From contig ML213509.1 in the NCBI GenBank assembly GCA_004369045.1, positions 248,001-312,000 on the forward strand: 64,000 nucleotides of DNA, written 5' to 3'. The notes beneath the pieces are model-generated. The model did not search any database, was not told where the DNA came from, and saw nothing but the letters and a program-made list of their open reading frames with translations. Below are positions 45,879 to 57,979 of this stretch, piece by piece. Within the stretch, counting starts at the first letter, position 1; each line of letters starts with the position of its first letter. A program made the position numbers and the translations under genes. The DNA comes from Heliocybe sulcata (Eukaryota > Basidiomycota > Agaricomycetes > Gloeophyllales > Gloeophyllaceae).

Positions 45879-47520
45879 ATGCTAACAGCCCTGGTGCTGG
45901 TCCTCTGTGGCATACTGGCCTTCTCGCCGCAGGTCGTCGTTTCCAAGTTCAACACCATTAAGTTTTCGTCCATTCAGCAGTGCGGACCTTTCCAAGTCAC
46001 TTTCTCCGGAGGCAAGGCTCCTTCGGCTCTTCCCTTAACTCTGACGGTCGTTCCTTTCAATTCTACCCCCATTTCCATCCCTATTCCCGAAGATGCCTGG
46101 GATGCAACCACCAGCACCGGCGCCGCGGTCACCTTCTTGCCCCTGCCAGCTGGCACGACTTTCGTAGCCTCACTCGACGATGCGGACGGCAACCCCACCG
46201 GTTTGGTTTCGGACTTTATCGGTATCGAAGGCTCGTCGAATGCCTCCTGTCTGCCCACGACCACCGACACCGCTCAGCGCGTGTTCAACGTCGATGAGAC
46301 CACGGTCTCCCAGTGCTCACCGTTCAATGTCACGTACGACCAGGCGGCAGGAGTCGGCGCTCCGAAGGTGCGTGGCTTCGTTCCGAAGGGCTTCTCGCTC
46401 TACATGAACGAAACCGCCGATTCCACCGGAGTCGCTACGTATACGATGGAAGCCTTGCGCGGGATTCAAATCGCACTTCTATTCGATGACGGACAAGGTC
46501 ATCGCGAGACGAGCTCGATTATGCCTGTACTCGGTGACAGCGAAAGCACAGCGAGCTGCATCCATGTCAATATCTCGGCTGTGTCATCCACGCAGGATAT
46601 GAAGACCTCCGCTTCTTCTACGGCGTCAGCGGCCGCGGATACCACTAAAACTGTGTCCAGGTGAGAGCTATACGCTGCAGCTATGGGATGAATAACTGAG
46701 TCTAGTTATTAGCGGTGCGGTCATTGCTATAGGCGTCGCTTCTGGTAGCATTGTCGGTGGTGTTCTCATCGTCATGGGCCTATACATATGGCGCGAGCGG
46801 AGACGGCGACAGGCTTTCAAGCTAAAAGTGGACGCCGAGCGGCAGTCTCGTTACGACGAGAAGCCGAAGGGCATGTATGACGATTTCAAAGTACCGTCAC
46901 CCCCTCCTCCTATGTCTCCTGTGAAGACCCCGGTGCCGTTAGGCATACGACACAACCCCGCGTATGTCAACGCCGAGTACGGCAGAAGTCCTACGTCCCC
47001 GGAGTTCCGCCAGTACGCTCCCGCCGATGCGGGCGAGCGGAGGTCACAGCCCTGGCCGGCTCTCGAGTCTGCCGGCATGCGCTCATTTGCTCGCGACCTC
47101 AGTCGTGGCCCGAGCCAGAAGGCCAAGCAGCGGCTGAGCGCAGAGACCTTGCGTTCACTCGACATCGAGCAGATCCTCGCGCGGGCCACAGTCTACGAGG
47201 AGGACAGGCAGCGAGAGCAGGAGCGCGCGGAGGCCGATGCTGCGCAAGCTGTCATGTCCTCGCCGAAGGTCTCTCGTTCTCCGCCACCTCCCGGCCTCGA
47301 TCTGGAGTCGCCCCGCAGAGACGTGAGGGAGCTGAACGTCCCGCGGTCCCCGGCGTACTCTTTTGCTACAACGGCGAACGGGCAATTGCAGCCAGGCGTG
47401 GACGTCCCCTATACCCCCGTATCCGACTACACGCGCATAAGCTCGCTTGCTCCGCCGCGTCCGGCGAGGCTCGCGAATGATGGAGGGCGGACGTCGTATT
47501 ACACTGGGGCTGCACTATAG
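45879..47520 (+). CDS. Signal-peptide, single-pass membrane protein with cytosolic Pro/Ser-rich tail
   Basis: Two exons joined by a 52-bp intron (46661-46712) give 529 residues in exact frame. The signal peptide is MLTALVLVLCGILAFSPQVV. The outer part (about residues 22-262) has two similar modules opening FSSIQQCGPFQVTFSGGKAP and STVSQ-like TTVSQCSPFNVTYDQA, each with a Cys before P-F-x-V-T, several N-glycosylation sites (NAS, NVT, NET, NIS) and a Ser/Thr stalk. The membrane segment is GAVIAIGVASGSIVGGVLIVMG, followed by a basic stop-transfer RERRRRQAFK. The cytosolic tail is Pro-rich (VPSPPPPMSPVKTPVP). The plan is that of a cell-surface sensor or adhesion protein typical of Agaricomycetes. 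No enzyme domain; function unknown. Confidence 0.78.
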
Positions 47521-48268
47521 TTGCAGCGGGATGTCCTGAGTCAATTATTACTATGGTTATTCATTGTTCGCTCCATGCTGTCGCTGCTTATTGCCCATAA
47601 CTTATCACCTGTCGCTATATCGCATCCCTGTAGGATAGTTTTTCTCCTTTCTTCAATTCTTCAATCGACTGTATTCCTTTTGATAAGGCTGGAGATCTAC
47701 GCGTCGCTCTCATACTCACTGTATTATAGGTCGTCGTTACGCGTAGGGACGCGGTCCCTACTGAATACTCAATAAGTTGAATGTCAGTCATTCAGACTGA
47801 CTCTGTCCGATGAGAGAAGAAATAAAGAAACACGCAACCTCTCCTACGCAAGATGGACATCACAATGAGGGCGGATTGCTTCCTGCGAGACAAGATATGT
47901 CGTTGCAGAGAAACTTCCAAGCCCACTTGAGCTGACCACTGAGGATGCTCCCCAAGTGGACTTGACACCCTCTGCACCTCCTGCGATGCAACCGGTCAAT
48001 TCTAAGAACGGACCGTGCATGCATGGACATACACTTTGCGATCGTGTTCATCTGATATATAACAGATACCCCCTCCAGACCCATGGATGACCGCGATGAT
48101 TACCGGTCGGGCACCACCCTCTCTAGTCTCGCACAACATTACGAATTCCCTGACAAAGGATTCAGAAAGGTACATCATCTCTCTGAAATGTTAGCTGCTC
48201 TTACAGGAGGAGTCTGCAACACAACTCACGACCTGACGACGCTACCAGTGTGTACAGCCTGCAGACCG
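47521..48268. other. Intergenic region, convergent
   Basis: About 750 bases, AT-rich after 47,520, likely the long 3' flank of the membrane protein gene. Short frames on both strands show no domain. Confidence 0.35.
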
Positions 48269-48553
48269 TCAATCATCATCATCCTGCGGCAGTTTTGCAG
48301 CCTCCGCTTTGGCTTTCCTCCTCCCTCCCATCATTATATCGACATAGTCAGCGCCTCCGAGGACATGTCCTTCGCTCGTCGTGCGCTTTCCGACCTTGTC
48401 CTTCAGGTTCGCCTTCTTCCGCGAAGATGCAACAGCAGCTGCAAGCTCGGGCTTCGCTGCCGGCAGCACTGAGGTGGTAGACTTTGTCTTTTTCCTGTCC
48501 TGTCCGCCTCCAGAGGTAAGTACAACTATGCCTCCCGCTCTTGAGGAAGCCAT
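48269..48553 (-). CDS. Small basic protein with a GADYVDIMMGGRRKA motif
   Basis: A single open frame of 94 residues. It starts MASSRAGGIVVLTSGGGQDR, passes a Lys/Ala-rich middle (KSTTSVLPAAKPELAAAVAS) and ends with a compact motif, TTSEGHVLGGADYVDIMMGG followed by RRKAKAEAAKLPQDDDD. The motif and the acidic stop-side tail look like a conserved short protein, and the frame is better than neighbours in composition. I recall similar GADYV-MMGGRRKA ends in other fungal short proteins but cannot name a family or function. The basic/acidic make-up would suit a nuclear or ribosome-linked protein. An upstream exon is possible. Confidence 0.55.
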   Translation of the reverse strand: MASSRAGGIVVLTSGGGQDRKKTKSTTSVLPAAKPELAAAVASSRKKANLKDKVGKRTTSEGHVLGGADYVDIMMGGRRKAKAEAAKLPQDDDD

Positions 48554-49096
48554 ACCACTCGTTTGTGCAGTTTGGCACTTCTGCCCATGGCGCGGATGAG
48601 ACCAGTGCGACTGTCCGAGTGCAAGCTTGCAGTCTCAAGACGCGAAGTCCGATTTCACGCCACTGCCGAGTTGTCGAGATGAGATGCGTATGTTTTGACT
48701 TCAGGACCCAGCTATGAAACATCTCCTGAAGTAACTTCCATGCCGGTAAAGTATACGACGACGTGTGTATATATATTATCAGTTGCAACTACATTACGTT
48801 CTGTGCAAGGCTGCTTTTTACATTTACAAGACCGGCATAGCCGTACCACTGATTGTCGCGACCTACAACAACGCAACCTACATAGTGAGAGATGACAAGA
48901 GACAATGAATGTGTGGGATGAGGAATGCGGATAGTGAACATATATGGCATGGATGATAAAAGAGACTAATTGGACTAAAAGATGGGCCTACAAATGCAAT
49001 AAGTTATCCATGACCCTTCGCGTCAGATCACGCAACGTCAGGTATATACAAGTGTTCAACTTCACAATAAGAAACCGGGACAGAAGAGGCAAAGGT
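48554..49096. other. Intergenic region before the RA-PH gene end
   Basis: About 540 bases with the promoter of the small gene (minus) and the 3' flank of the RA-PH gene (minus). AT-rich with TATATATAT near 48,770. No gene seen. Confidence 0.35.
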
Positions 49097-52000
49097 TCAC
49101 CGCTTGGCCAAGAGCGAGCCTGGTTCAAAGACGGCTGGTGAAGGAGGAGCGACGAGGGTCTGGCTGGTTTTGGGCGGCAGTTTCCTGGTGGGAGCGCGTG
49201 CAAGACCCTTGCTTCCGGAAGACGTGCCGTTCAGACCGCCAGTCTTGGACATGAGCACCGTGCGTTCCTGGATAAGCATGTATGACTGGAACAGCAGGCA
49301 TCAGATTGATCATAAAGCATGCAAAAAGAGACTTGCTCACCCTTGCGAGGAGGATCTTCTCCATCCACATCTGACCCTCTTTCTCTGGCACAGAGAAGAT
49401 ATGGACATAGTCCGCCGTGTTCTCAAAGAACGATAGGTTATCGGTGGACTTGACAGCAAAGGTATACGGCTTGGGAGCCTTGTGCAGTCTCCTGACATGG
49501 TATGCATCGAAGTTGGACAGCGAGCAAAGGAAGGTCTCGTCTTTGCCCTAAATCGAGAGTCAGAAATGAAGGACGCGCTACAGTCGACCATGAACGCACA
49601 TTGTCGCGCTTGGCAAGATACAGACTGTGCTCACGGAGCTCCAGCCATCGCTTGTTCCACTTGCCACGCTTTACTTCATACTCGACATATCCCCTACACA
49701 TAGGAGACGCAGTGGGCAATGCCTAACAAAGCTGAATGAGGACTTCCATAAGATAGCGGTATAGCAAACCACTCACAGAACGCCGGAGGATCGGCTCGAG
49801 AAGAGTCCTCTTGATCATGAGCGTATTGACCATCTTGTCCTTGTTCCACGACGCAAAGATGTCCTGCAGCAGCTCAAAGCTCCGGACAGGTCGATCTGTC
49901 ACCCGCACTTAGTTACACCATCGCACAACGCGCAACGCGGAGTCACTCACCCATGCCAAAGTCCTGCGCTACCTCCCAAAGCATCCACCCTCCACTCCCA
50001 CCAATATCCTCAAGCCCACCCTGACTCCCGACCGACTTGACCACATCCTCCGCAGTCGTAGTAGGCCCAATCTCAACAGTGTGGAAGCGCTGCAGATCGC
50101 CAACAAAGACTCGCTGCTGAACCAAGTTCACATTCTGACGGAGAACCGCGGGCAAAGGTGGAGGCGGAGGGAGGTCGGTATCAGGCGCAGGCGCAGCACG
50201 CGGTCGAGACATGCTACGCGCCCGGTCGACGCCCGACTTGTATCCAGTAGAGGACGACGTAGTCCGCCCGCGCTCCTCCTCGCGTTCCGCACTCGTGCGC
50301 CGGGACGTAGGGCCAGCACGAACAGTACCGTTCCTCACAAGCGACTGGGGCCCATTCGAGGCAGCAGCGGTGACATCCTTCGGATGCCTTACAGATCGCA
50401 TACGAGCCATGAGGTTGCCGCCGCCGTTCTCACCGTCCCGCGAGCTAGGTCGCGAGAACTTCTTGAAGAAACCACCAGAGGAGCCGCCCTCAGCTTCATT
50501 TGAAGGAGGTCGAGAGACAGAGGAGGGAGGTGCACCAGCCACCTTGACGTTCATTAGCTTCTTCGCCAGTTCATCGGGGGAGAAAGGACTAGTGGTAGTG
50601 CCCGGCAGTGTCTTGGTACGCGGGCGGTGACCAGATGCGACCGGCAAAGGAGAGAGAGGTGCAAAAGCAGGCGGGTCGACGGCTTGGGGACGGACAGATC
50701 TACTGCGCATCGGTCTGGCAGTTTCGCGTCCTCTCGGTGCCACATCATCCTCGTCAGCACGGAATGCTCGATTGACGCCGCCCATTCGTTGCCTCGGGTC
50801 TTCCCAGCTACTCTCATGCCTCAGATCCTGCCTCGGCTCGAGCCTGTCTCTCTTCCTATGCTTCCGTTCATCCTTGACCTGCCGCCGGATCGTCTTCTGC
50901 GCCTTCAAAGCAGTCGGGATGCTCTGCGCCAGCGGAACATCATCGTCCGTGATCTCCGTCTTGTTCTCATCGCCCACATCATCCGAGTCCGACAGAGAGC
51001 TATCCGAGTCCTCAGAGTCCGAGAACGAGGACGGCCCAGGCGGGCGGCGTCGACCACGCTCTCCATCATCCTCATCGTCACGCCCTCCCGCGCCAGCTCC
51101 ATTGCTTCTCCCATTGCTCCTGCCGTTCCCTGCAGCGCTCCCACCGCCGTACGACCAATGGCTGCTGTACCCACTTCCGTCGGGCTTCCCACCAGACCCT
51201 CCCCGATACCCTCTGTCCTCGCCATCCATCGCTTCGGAATCATACTGCCAAAGCCCCGTGAACGCGCTTCCATTCTTCTTGCCTAGTGCGCCCCCAGCCC
51301 CGGTTCCATTGGTGCTAAAGCTGTCGTAGCTCACGCGTCCCCTTTCCGCATCGCCAGGACTGAAAACAAATGCCCTAACAGCACCGCTTGTCGGCGGAGT
51401 CGGCGACCCCGAGGGCGAGGCCAGCGGATCCTGCGTCACCTCCCCATAGTACTTCGCATTGCCACGCGAAACCGACGCGCTCCTCGTCCTCGAATGCGCA
51501 GGCCTCTTCACGCTCTCACTCAGCAGCGGCGACTTCAAGCCAGGCGCAGTATGCACCGAAACAGACGCAGCGACAAGCATAGGCATATCTTCCTCCCTCT
51601 GCGGTGTCGTGGCAGGTGTCGTGCCAGCAGGAGACGCCGACGAAGAAGAGTCGCCCACCCCAACCACGCTTCCCGTTCGGTCCTTCTCCCGATCGATCGC
51701 GGCGGCGCCACCGGCACGTCTGCCGGAATCGTAGCTCGGCCTCCGCCCGGAACGTGGCGGTATTGGCGGTGGCGAAGTCGATGAGGACGAGCCTCCAGAC
51801 GTCGAGTGCGGCGTGCTGGGCGAGCTCTGCCTCGATGAGCTGGCGTTGTTATGGTTGTAGTTAACAGTCGTGTCAATGGCAATGGACGCGGTTGCCGATG
51901 CGGACACAGAATCAGACGTGATGTGCGATATGCTTTCTTTACGCTCTCGTCCGGGGATAGACAATTTCGAACTGGAGAAGCGGTCCTTCGGAGGAGGCGC

Positions 52001-54893
52001 AGGTGATTGAACACCGAAAGTGTTCCGCTGGTGCGGACCTGTACTGGCGCGCACAGAGACCGGGACATGGCTACCCCGATCTTTCTCCGTCGATGCGGAC
52101 GCACAGCTCGCCCTCTGGGATGCAGGAGGCACGGGCGTCGCGACAGAAGAGCGAGACGACTGGGATTGCGGGGCTGGAGCGGGCTTGGTGACAGACAAGC
52201 TGTCCTTGCGCATCCTTGACGTAACGGGACTTGCCGCAGACGGCCTCGCGCTCGCCATGGACGGCGTGGCGCTTTCTCTCCTCGCTCTCGAGGCGGGAGC
52301 ACCACCAGAAGCCTGCGCGCCCTCCTTCTGAGAGGCCATTGAAAGGCGCTTGGCAGGCGCCAAACTCGACACGACCCTCTGCCTCCCCGTACCTGTAATC
52401 GTCGCTGCACTCCCCTTCCTATCCCTCTCCACACCCGCATGCACAAACCCATACGTACTCGCCCTCTCCTCCGGCCAGCCGCCCGGCGGCCCCTGCGCCC
52501 TATCCCTATACCCCTTCAACACATCCGGGTCGACACGGACATACCCTCCCCGGATCGTGCTATCGCTCCCGACGTCCGAGAGCGCATCGAAGAACTCAGT
52601 GCGCCCCGTCTCGGAGTACTCAGTCCCAGCATCCGCGTCGTGCACGCTGTACTGCTTCGGCATGTCGACACCACTCGTAGGAAACCGTACAAATCCTGAA
52701 TCAGCCGCTATGAGAGAAGGAGAAGAGGGCAAAGGCAGCGGCAAAGGAGGCAACGGCTTATAACCCTCGCCCGACTCCACTGACAAGCGTTCAGTCGCCC
52801 TAGACGTCGAGATCGAAGCAGAAATTAAACGGCTCGCCGACTCGCAGCGATCTTCAGAGTCGACACCAGGGAAAACAGGGTCAGCGGTGGGATCAGCGAC
52901 GGCGTCCCCACCTCTCAATAGCCCTCCATCTATAGACTCCGCATCTATAAATCCATCTTCCGTTTTAAGCTCCCGGCCTTGGCTTCCCATCGGTCCAGGG
53001 CTATGCCAACTGGTCCCATCGCCGGACCGCAGTACGTCCTCGGAGGCACGTGGCGCCCAGAACAGCGTGGTGGGAGAGCGCGATCTTGATCGCCGTACGG
53101 CATCCGAAACATCTGGAAGAGTGGGAAGCACATCAGGAAGAGCAAGAGGTGAGGAGGATATGTATAGTGCACGAGCAGGTGCTGCGCCATGGGCATGCGA
53201 AGACACAGACGAATGAGAAGGGGCGCCCGAATATGCTCCGGTATCTAGCGGCATGGAATCCGACGCGTCCAATTTCGCTGCCGGGCCTTTACGTTCGCAG
53301 GTGGAGCTGGAACTTGAAGCTAAAAGACATGTGGGATTAGCACAATCATTTGACATGCACACAGGCAGGACGTGAACGCGTGCTTACCTCTGTCCTGAGT
53401 TATCTCTCCGTACTCGTGCTGATCACCTGCAAACCAGTTGTAGTCAGACAGAGATGTACCGAAGTACAGAAATACGCACCTCGATCTGGCGAGTCCGCAT
53501 CTGTGATTCGGGAAGCAATCAGTCAACCCGCAGATAAGATCGACCAACGGCCACTCACCCGAAGCCAAGTACGCCAATCCATCCCTACTCCCCCACCTAA
53601 AGTCCATCTGCTCCGCTTCGGGACTAACAGCACACGAGCTCTCGCTGAACGTCAGCGCCGGCGTCGTGAAGCCCGAATCTCCTTCCACATCCGAATGCGA
53701 CGAGTCGAGGGAGGTATCCGTGTCCGTGTTGCTGTTGGAGTGCAGACTCGGCTCGTCCAGAACAGACGGAAATCTGGACATCTCCTCGCCGGCGTACGAG
53801 CCGCGCAGAGACAGCGTAAAATCCAGCGGCGCGATAGAGGTGGGAGGCATTGAGGTGACAGCCAGTCCACCGTCCGCAGGGTAAGGCGAACTGAAGTCCA
53901 GCTCGAACCGCGAGACAGGACGCACGTCCAGAGTCGGGATGCCGGGCCCTTGCGGGGAGGGCACACGCGTCGTACTGTCCGACGCTGCCGACGCGGGCCG
54001 GGCACTCGAGATGGGTGATGCGTATTCGTAACTCGACCGGTTCGACGGAGTCGGCGAGGGTTCGCGGGAGGAGAGTGAGGAACCGGACGACTGAGAGGAG
54101 TAGGACTCCTGCGAGGACCGATAATCGTCCACATCGTCCTCGTCGTTGTCCCATGGCTCGAGTGGGAGGCGAGCACCGGGTGTGCCTTTCTTCACCTACA
54201 TATGCATCAGTCATCCCATTTCCTAACATGAAATAAGCTTGTGGTATTTGCACGCACCTTTTTCTTCACCATCACCGTCGTCCTAGCCAGCACCCTCAAA
54301 CTCGGTAAGCTCGGTCTGGGAGAAAAGGCAGGCCTTGTGTGTGCAGGGCGTATTTTGGGACTGGCGAGTATGCTGGCGGACGCACTCTGTCTGAGGGAGG
54401 GACGGCGCACCATAGAGGACGGACGGTCCCGGTCCTGAAAGGAAGCAGAGAGCGGGGAGTGGGGCGCGGGCGTGCTCGGCGGAGGGGGCGGGGGAAGTGC
54501 AGGGGAGGCGAGGGGAGGAGGTAAGGTGGATGCCGAAAGGGATGGGGAAGGAGAGTGGCTTGGGAAGGAGGCCGCGGCGAAGGGGTCGTCGGGAAGCAAG
54601 TCCTCGGCGGGTGGGGACCCGCCCGGCGTCGAGATCTCGAGGGGGGACAAGTCGAGGTCGCGGTGGAGGGAGCCGGCGTACGACGACGCGATGCTGGATG
54701 ATGATTCCTGGCGAGCGTGTGCAGGCCGTAGTGCTTCGGAGAGGGTGCGGAGGCGCAGGGACACTGGGACGGGGGTGGCTGGTAAGGACGCGTTGGCGTC
54801 GTGAGAGACATGCGCGGGGGACGATGCATTGGAGGGGGAGAGGAACTTGGACGGGATAAAGAGGGACTGGAGGGACGGTCTCTTCTTCGGCAT
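49097..54893 (-). CDS. Very large, mostly disordered RA-PH domain protein
   Basis: A minus-strand gene with about eight introns, about 1,750 residues. It starts MPKKRPSLQSLFIPSKFLSP and continues through Ser/Pro/Ala-rich low-complexity sequence for about 1,400 residues. Introns at VMVKKK|VKKGTPG, YLASG|DADSPDRG and ITQDR|A join cleanly, so it is one gene. Near the C-terminus is a Ras-association-like domain (QQRVFVGDLQRFHTVEIGPT, with GGWMLWEVAQDFGM), then RPVRSFELLQDIFASWNKD and a PH domain (GYVEYEVKRGKWNKRWLELR to FEN-ADYVHIFSVPEKEGQ-MWMEKILLA). RA followed by PH is the arrangement of the Grb7/MRL (RIAM, lamellipodin) group, which bind Ras-type GTPases and phosphoinositides. It ends PAVFEPGSLLAKR. 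A role in Ras or Rho signalling and polarity at the membrane is inferred. The long open frames on other strands come from its repetitive GC-rich codons. Confidence 0.82.
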
Positions 54894-57800
54894 GTTGTGA
54901 GAGGGGAGGGGGAGTGTGGCTAGGGAGTGTGGGGAGGGTAAAGTGACCCTGGTGAAGTCGTAGTGAGTGCCGAAAGGAACGTGAGCGGTCTGTTGGTTAG
55001 GTGAGTAGAGGCGCGTAGAAAAGCGGGGCAGAATTTGTATTTGAATAAGCTTCTCCCCAAAGAGAAGGTCAGGCTCAATACAACGCGTATTCTTACGTTC
55101 AACAATCCCCGGGCATGGATGCTCACCTGGTCTCTGGACCGTACGCGCGGGGCTGCGTCCACCGCTGGAGTCTTGCTCTGGGCGTAGTGAACGTCCCAGT
55201 CGACGTCGACGGCCGAGAGATGACCGTGGCCAGGCGAAAAGGAAAGAGTCATGCCGTTACCAGGCCGGCGTTATAAGGCGCACACTGCAGATGTTTTCGA
55301 ATCTCGCTCGAAGGGGCAATCGAGTCGTGATTTTCCTTTTGTGAAAGATGATCTTGGCGGTCTGGACTCGAAGCGCGGTGGCTGAGCAAAGTCGATCCGG
55401 GCAGAGAAAGTGAGTGAAAATGAGTGCGGTCTGTTGTTGAGCTCGAGGTGTTATAAGGCGCTCTGGCGCTGCTGTCGACGTCTGTCGATCCATTGATGGC
55501 TCTGTCCACTGTCCCGCCCATCCCGCCCGTCTTCACAGCTGCTGCTCGAGTGCCGGCGGCGAAGGTCTAAATTTGCCTTTTTGCCTTTGCGCGCATCAGG
55601 ACCCCCTTTCTGAAACCAAGCTGCCTTGCACAACCGGCTCATCCCATCAAGCACAACAACCAGCAACGTCATGCCCGCCCTCCCGCCAATACGCCAATAC
55701 GTAACAGCCAGTCGACGACAACGTTGGTGCTACGCGAGGACTGGCTGCGTGGCCTCCTGTAACGCTCCGTGAGAAAGAATGTCTTCGACATAATTAGATG
55801 TAAAGCGTACCGTCCTTGTATTACTGATCGGTATTGCTGAAGAGTTCACAGGAGCGCGGGAGCTGGTAAGTTAGGCTTGGAGGCGTTGTTATCATCTCGC
55901 GCTCAAGTCAGAGGAAGGCAGCCTAGCTATGCAATAAACTCATGAGTCCCGGGCATGCGCACAAGAAGAAGGGGGGAAGCGCGGGAGTGTAAAGTGAGAC
56001 AGTCGTCCTATATATGCAAGTATCTTTACAAATGACGTATTTATGGGCCAGTGTCGGACACGGATGAGAGGGAAAGAGAAGCAATATGTGAAGTGGCGTG
56101 AAAGACATGCTGAAAGGGGCCATGCTAGAACCATATCGGGACGAAGTAGGATTCTGGCATGCAGTTCCGGAGGTTCTGTTCCTGCTTAAAACCCTAATAA
56201 GCCATGTTTCTCTGTTTATTTGCTCTCAAGAAACAAATGAACAATATCCATGTACATCATAAACGACTTCGCCACCGCTGTGCATGGTCACGCAGCCAGC
56301 TCGCGCATCCCCGTAGCGCAGTTTGACCTCGCCTCCAGACGCTGGCCACGACGTCCTCGTTGCGACGACGGTCTCTTGTGTTCTGGCAGTCACCGGTCCG
56401 CCTCCTGTCGCAGCATCTACCACCGTCATCGTCGGCGTCATCCACGTCGTAGGCTCGTCGTTATGCACTACCACACCCAGCCGATTGGACGCGCAGCGAC
56501 TGGCGGTTGCGAAAGTGGGTCTGTTCACCGGGGATGCCGCACGCCGTCTTCCACGGTAATAAGCCGCCCACCCCGGCGATTACGAGTCCATGCTCTCACC
56601 CTGCGGTGTGAACCAAGACATGCACCACGGTCAGTCTCCATTTATCCTTCTCAACCCATCCGGATCTCAACGGTCACGTATATTACCATGGCTACCCATC
56701 TTGTTACTTCAATTTCAAGATGAAATTGGCGACCGTGCAACCCTATGATTCGTGCAAGAACACGGAGCATCCCCGAGTCTTAAGTGGCTGACTCACATCA
56801 CCCACTCCTCAGGCCTCATGATTGGCCAGGATCTTCCTCTACACGACACAGAAGTAAATTACACAGAGAGTGAGCATTTCGGCCTTGCTCATGCAGCAGC
56901 GCCCTTGGCTAGAGCGACGCTGAGCTCGGCAGCCGAAAGCTCCTTTTTTTAATATGACTCGGAATACCAACGAGGTTCGTCATGCATCAGGGCTGGTGGC
57001 GAGTCGGTAGTCTTCTTGGTCCCCTACTGCTCCGTGGCCTGTGCATGCTTAATCCTGAAGGCCGGACCGGACGTCAGCTAGTACTCACTGCTAGCTCGCA
57101 GAGCTGTCCAACTCCAACCCAGGTCGGGACTTCCCTTGATAGCTTGCACCATATCCTACGCATACATGCACCGAATCCTCTTCGTGAGGCCGACTACATC
57201 CGACAGGCGTATGAGAATGCAGTCGGCGTCGATGGAGGAGCCGGTACATGCTAAAATCGACGACGGAGGGGGTACCCGCTGGGCACTTTTATTCTGGTGA
57301 GCCGCTCAAAGGCAGCGGCGGCGGCGGCATCCATGTCTTTCTTGTGATAATTTCCTCTGGGAGACTTGCATTGGACAAGCGTGGTACCTCGAATAAAATA
57401 AATGACGATATACCCACCCTCCTTGCAAGTTGGACTCTGAGGACGTGGACAACCTCAGCAGAGTTGCCGATCACGATCCTTGCTACATACGCCTGCTTGA
57501 TGCCTTCACCTGGGATGACAAAAGCCGAGCCGTATTTGACCCACCTGGATCTTGACGCCGTTCCGGTTAGAGCCAAAGTCGACGAGGGTGCCGTAGGTCG
57601 GGAAGTCTGCTGGGTGTTCACTGGATATAGCAAACCCAGTAGGCTGGAATGTATCCAAGGTAAGAGGGGCCTTGTGGCAAGGGCGGCAAAACGGGTGGTC
57701 GCGATGTGGCACCGGGCAAGAAAGCCAAGCGGACCCCGAGACTATGGCAAAGCCAGACGTGCGCCGTCTTCACGGCATGGAACAGGACATGCAGGGTACA

Positions 57801-57979
57801 GTCCTTTCATCTGCACATGCTGTTTCTGTGGCCGTCGAGCCTTTGAGCGCTACTATGATCGCATGGGCTTCCTGATAAGATCCACACCACGCCCACGCCA
57901 CGATGCGCTCGAAACCCCGCATTGCAGCAACTTGACCTTACGCTGTTCTCAGCTCTTTCTTCCTCGCAGCGCAGGCAAC
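54894..57979. other. Gene-poor 3.1-kb stretch upstream of the RA-PH gene
   Basis: No gene is supported. The 54,900-55,700 part is likely leader and promoter of the RA-PH gene (minus). A 100-codon minus frame (56226-56528, ending VVYDVHGYCSFVS) and a 258-codon plus frame (57248-58024) are open; the second runs in frame into the MYND-gene start. Minus frames 57289-57712 (PHRDHPFCRPCHKAPL; EGIKQAYVARIVIGNSAEVV) also look protein-like, so real or decayed coding on one strand is possible but undecided. Confidence 0.3.
55270..55461. repeat. Two copies of a 12-bp motif 180 bp apart
   Basis: GTTATAAGGCGC occurs at 55270-55281 and again at 55450-55461, in the same orientation, exactly 180 bp apart, in the upstream region of the RA-PH gene. 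The sequence between and after does not match, so it is not a long tandem duplication. It may be a repeated regulatory element. Confidence 0.5.

Noticed and set aside
50572-52452. Long open frames on both strands inside the RA-PH gene (for example 50627-51286, 51535-52452)
   Set aside because: They are produced by the GC-rich, Ser/Pro/Arg-biased codons of the disordered region; spliced domains confirm the minus-strand frame used in the gene call.
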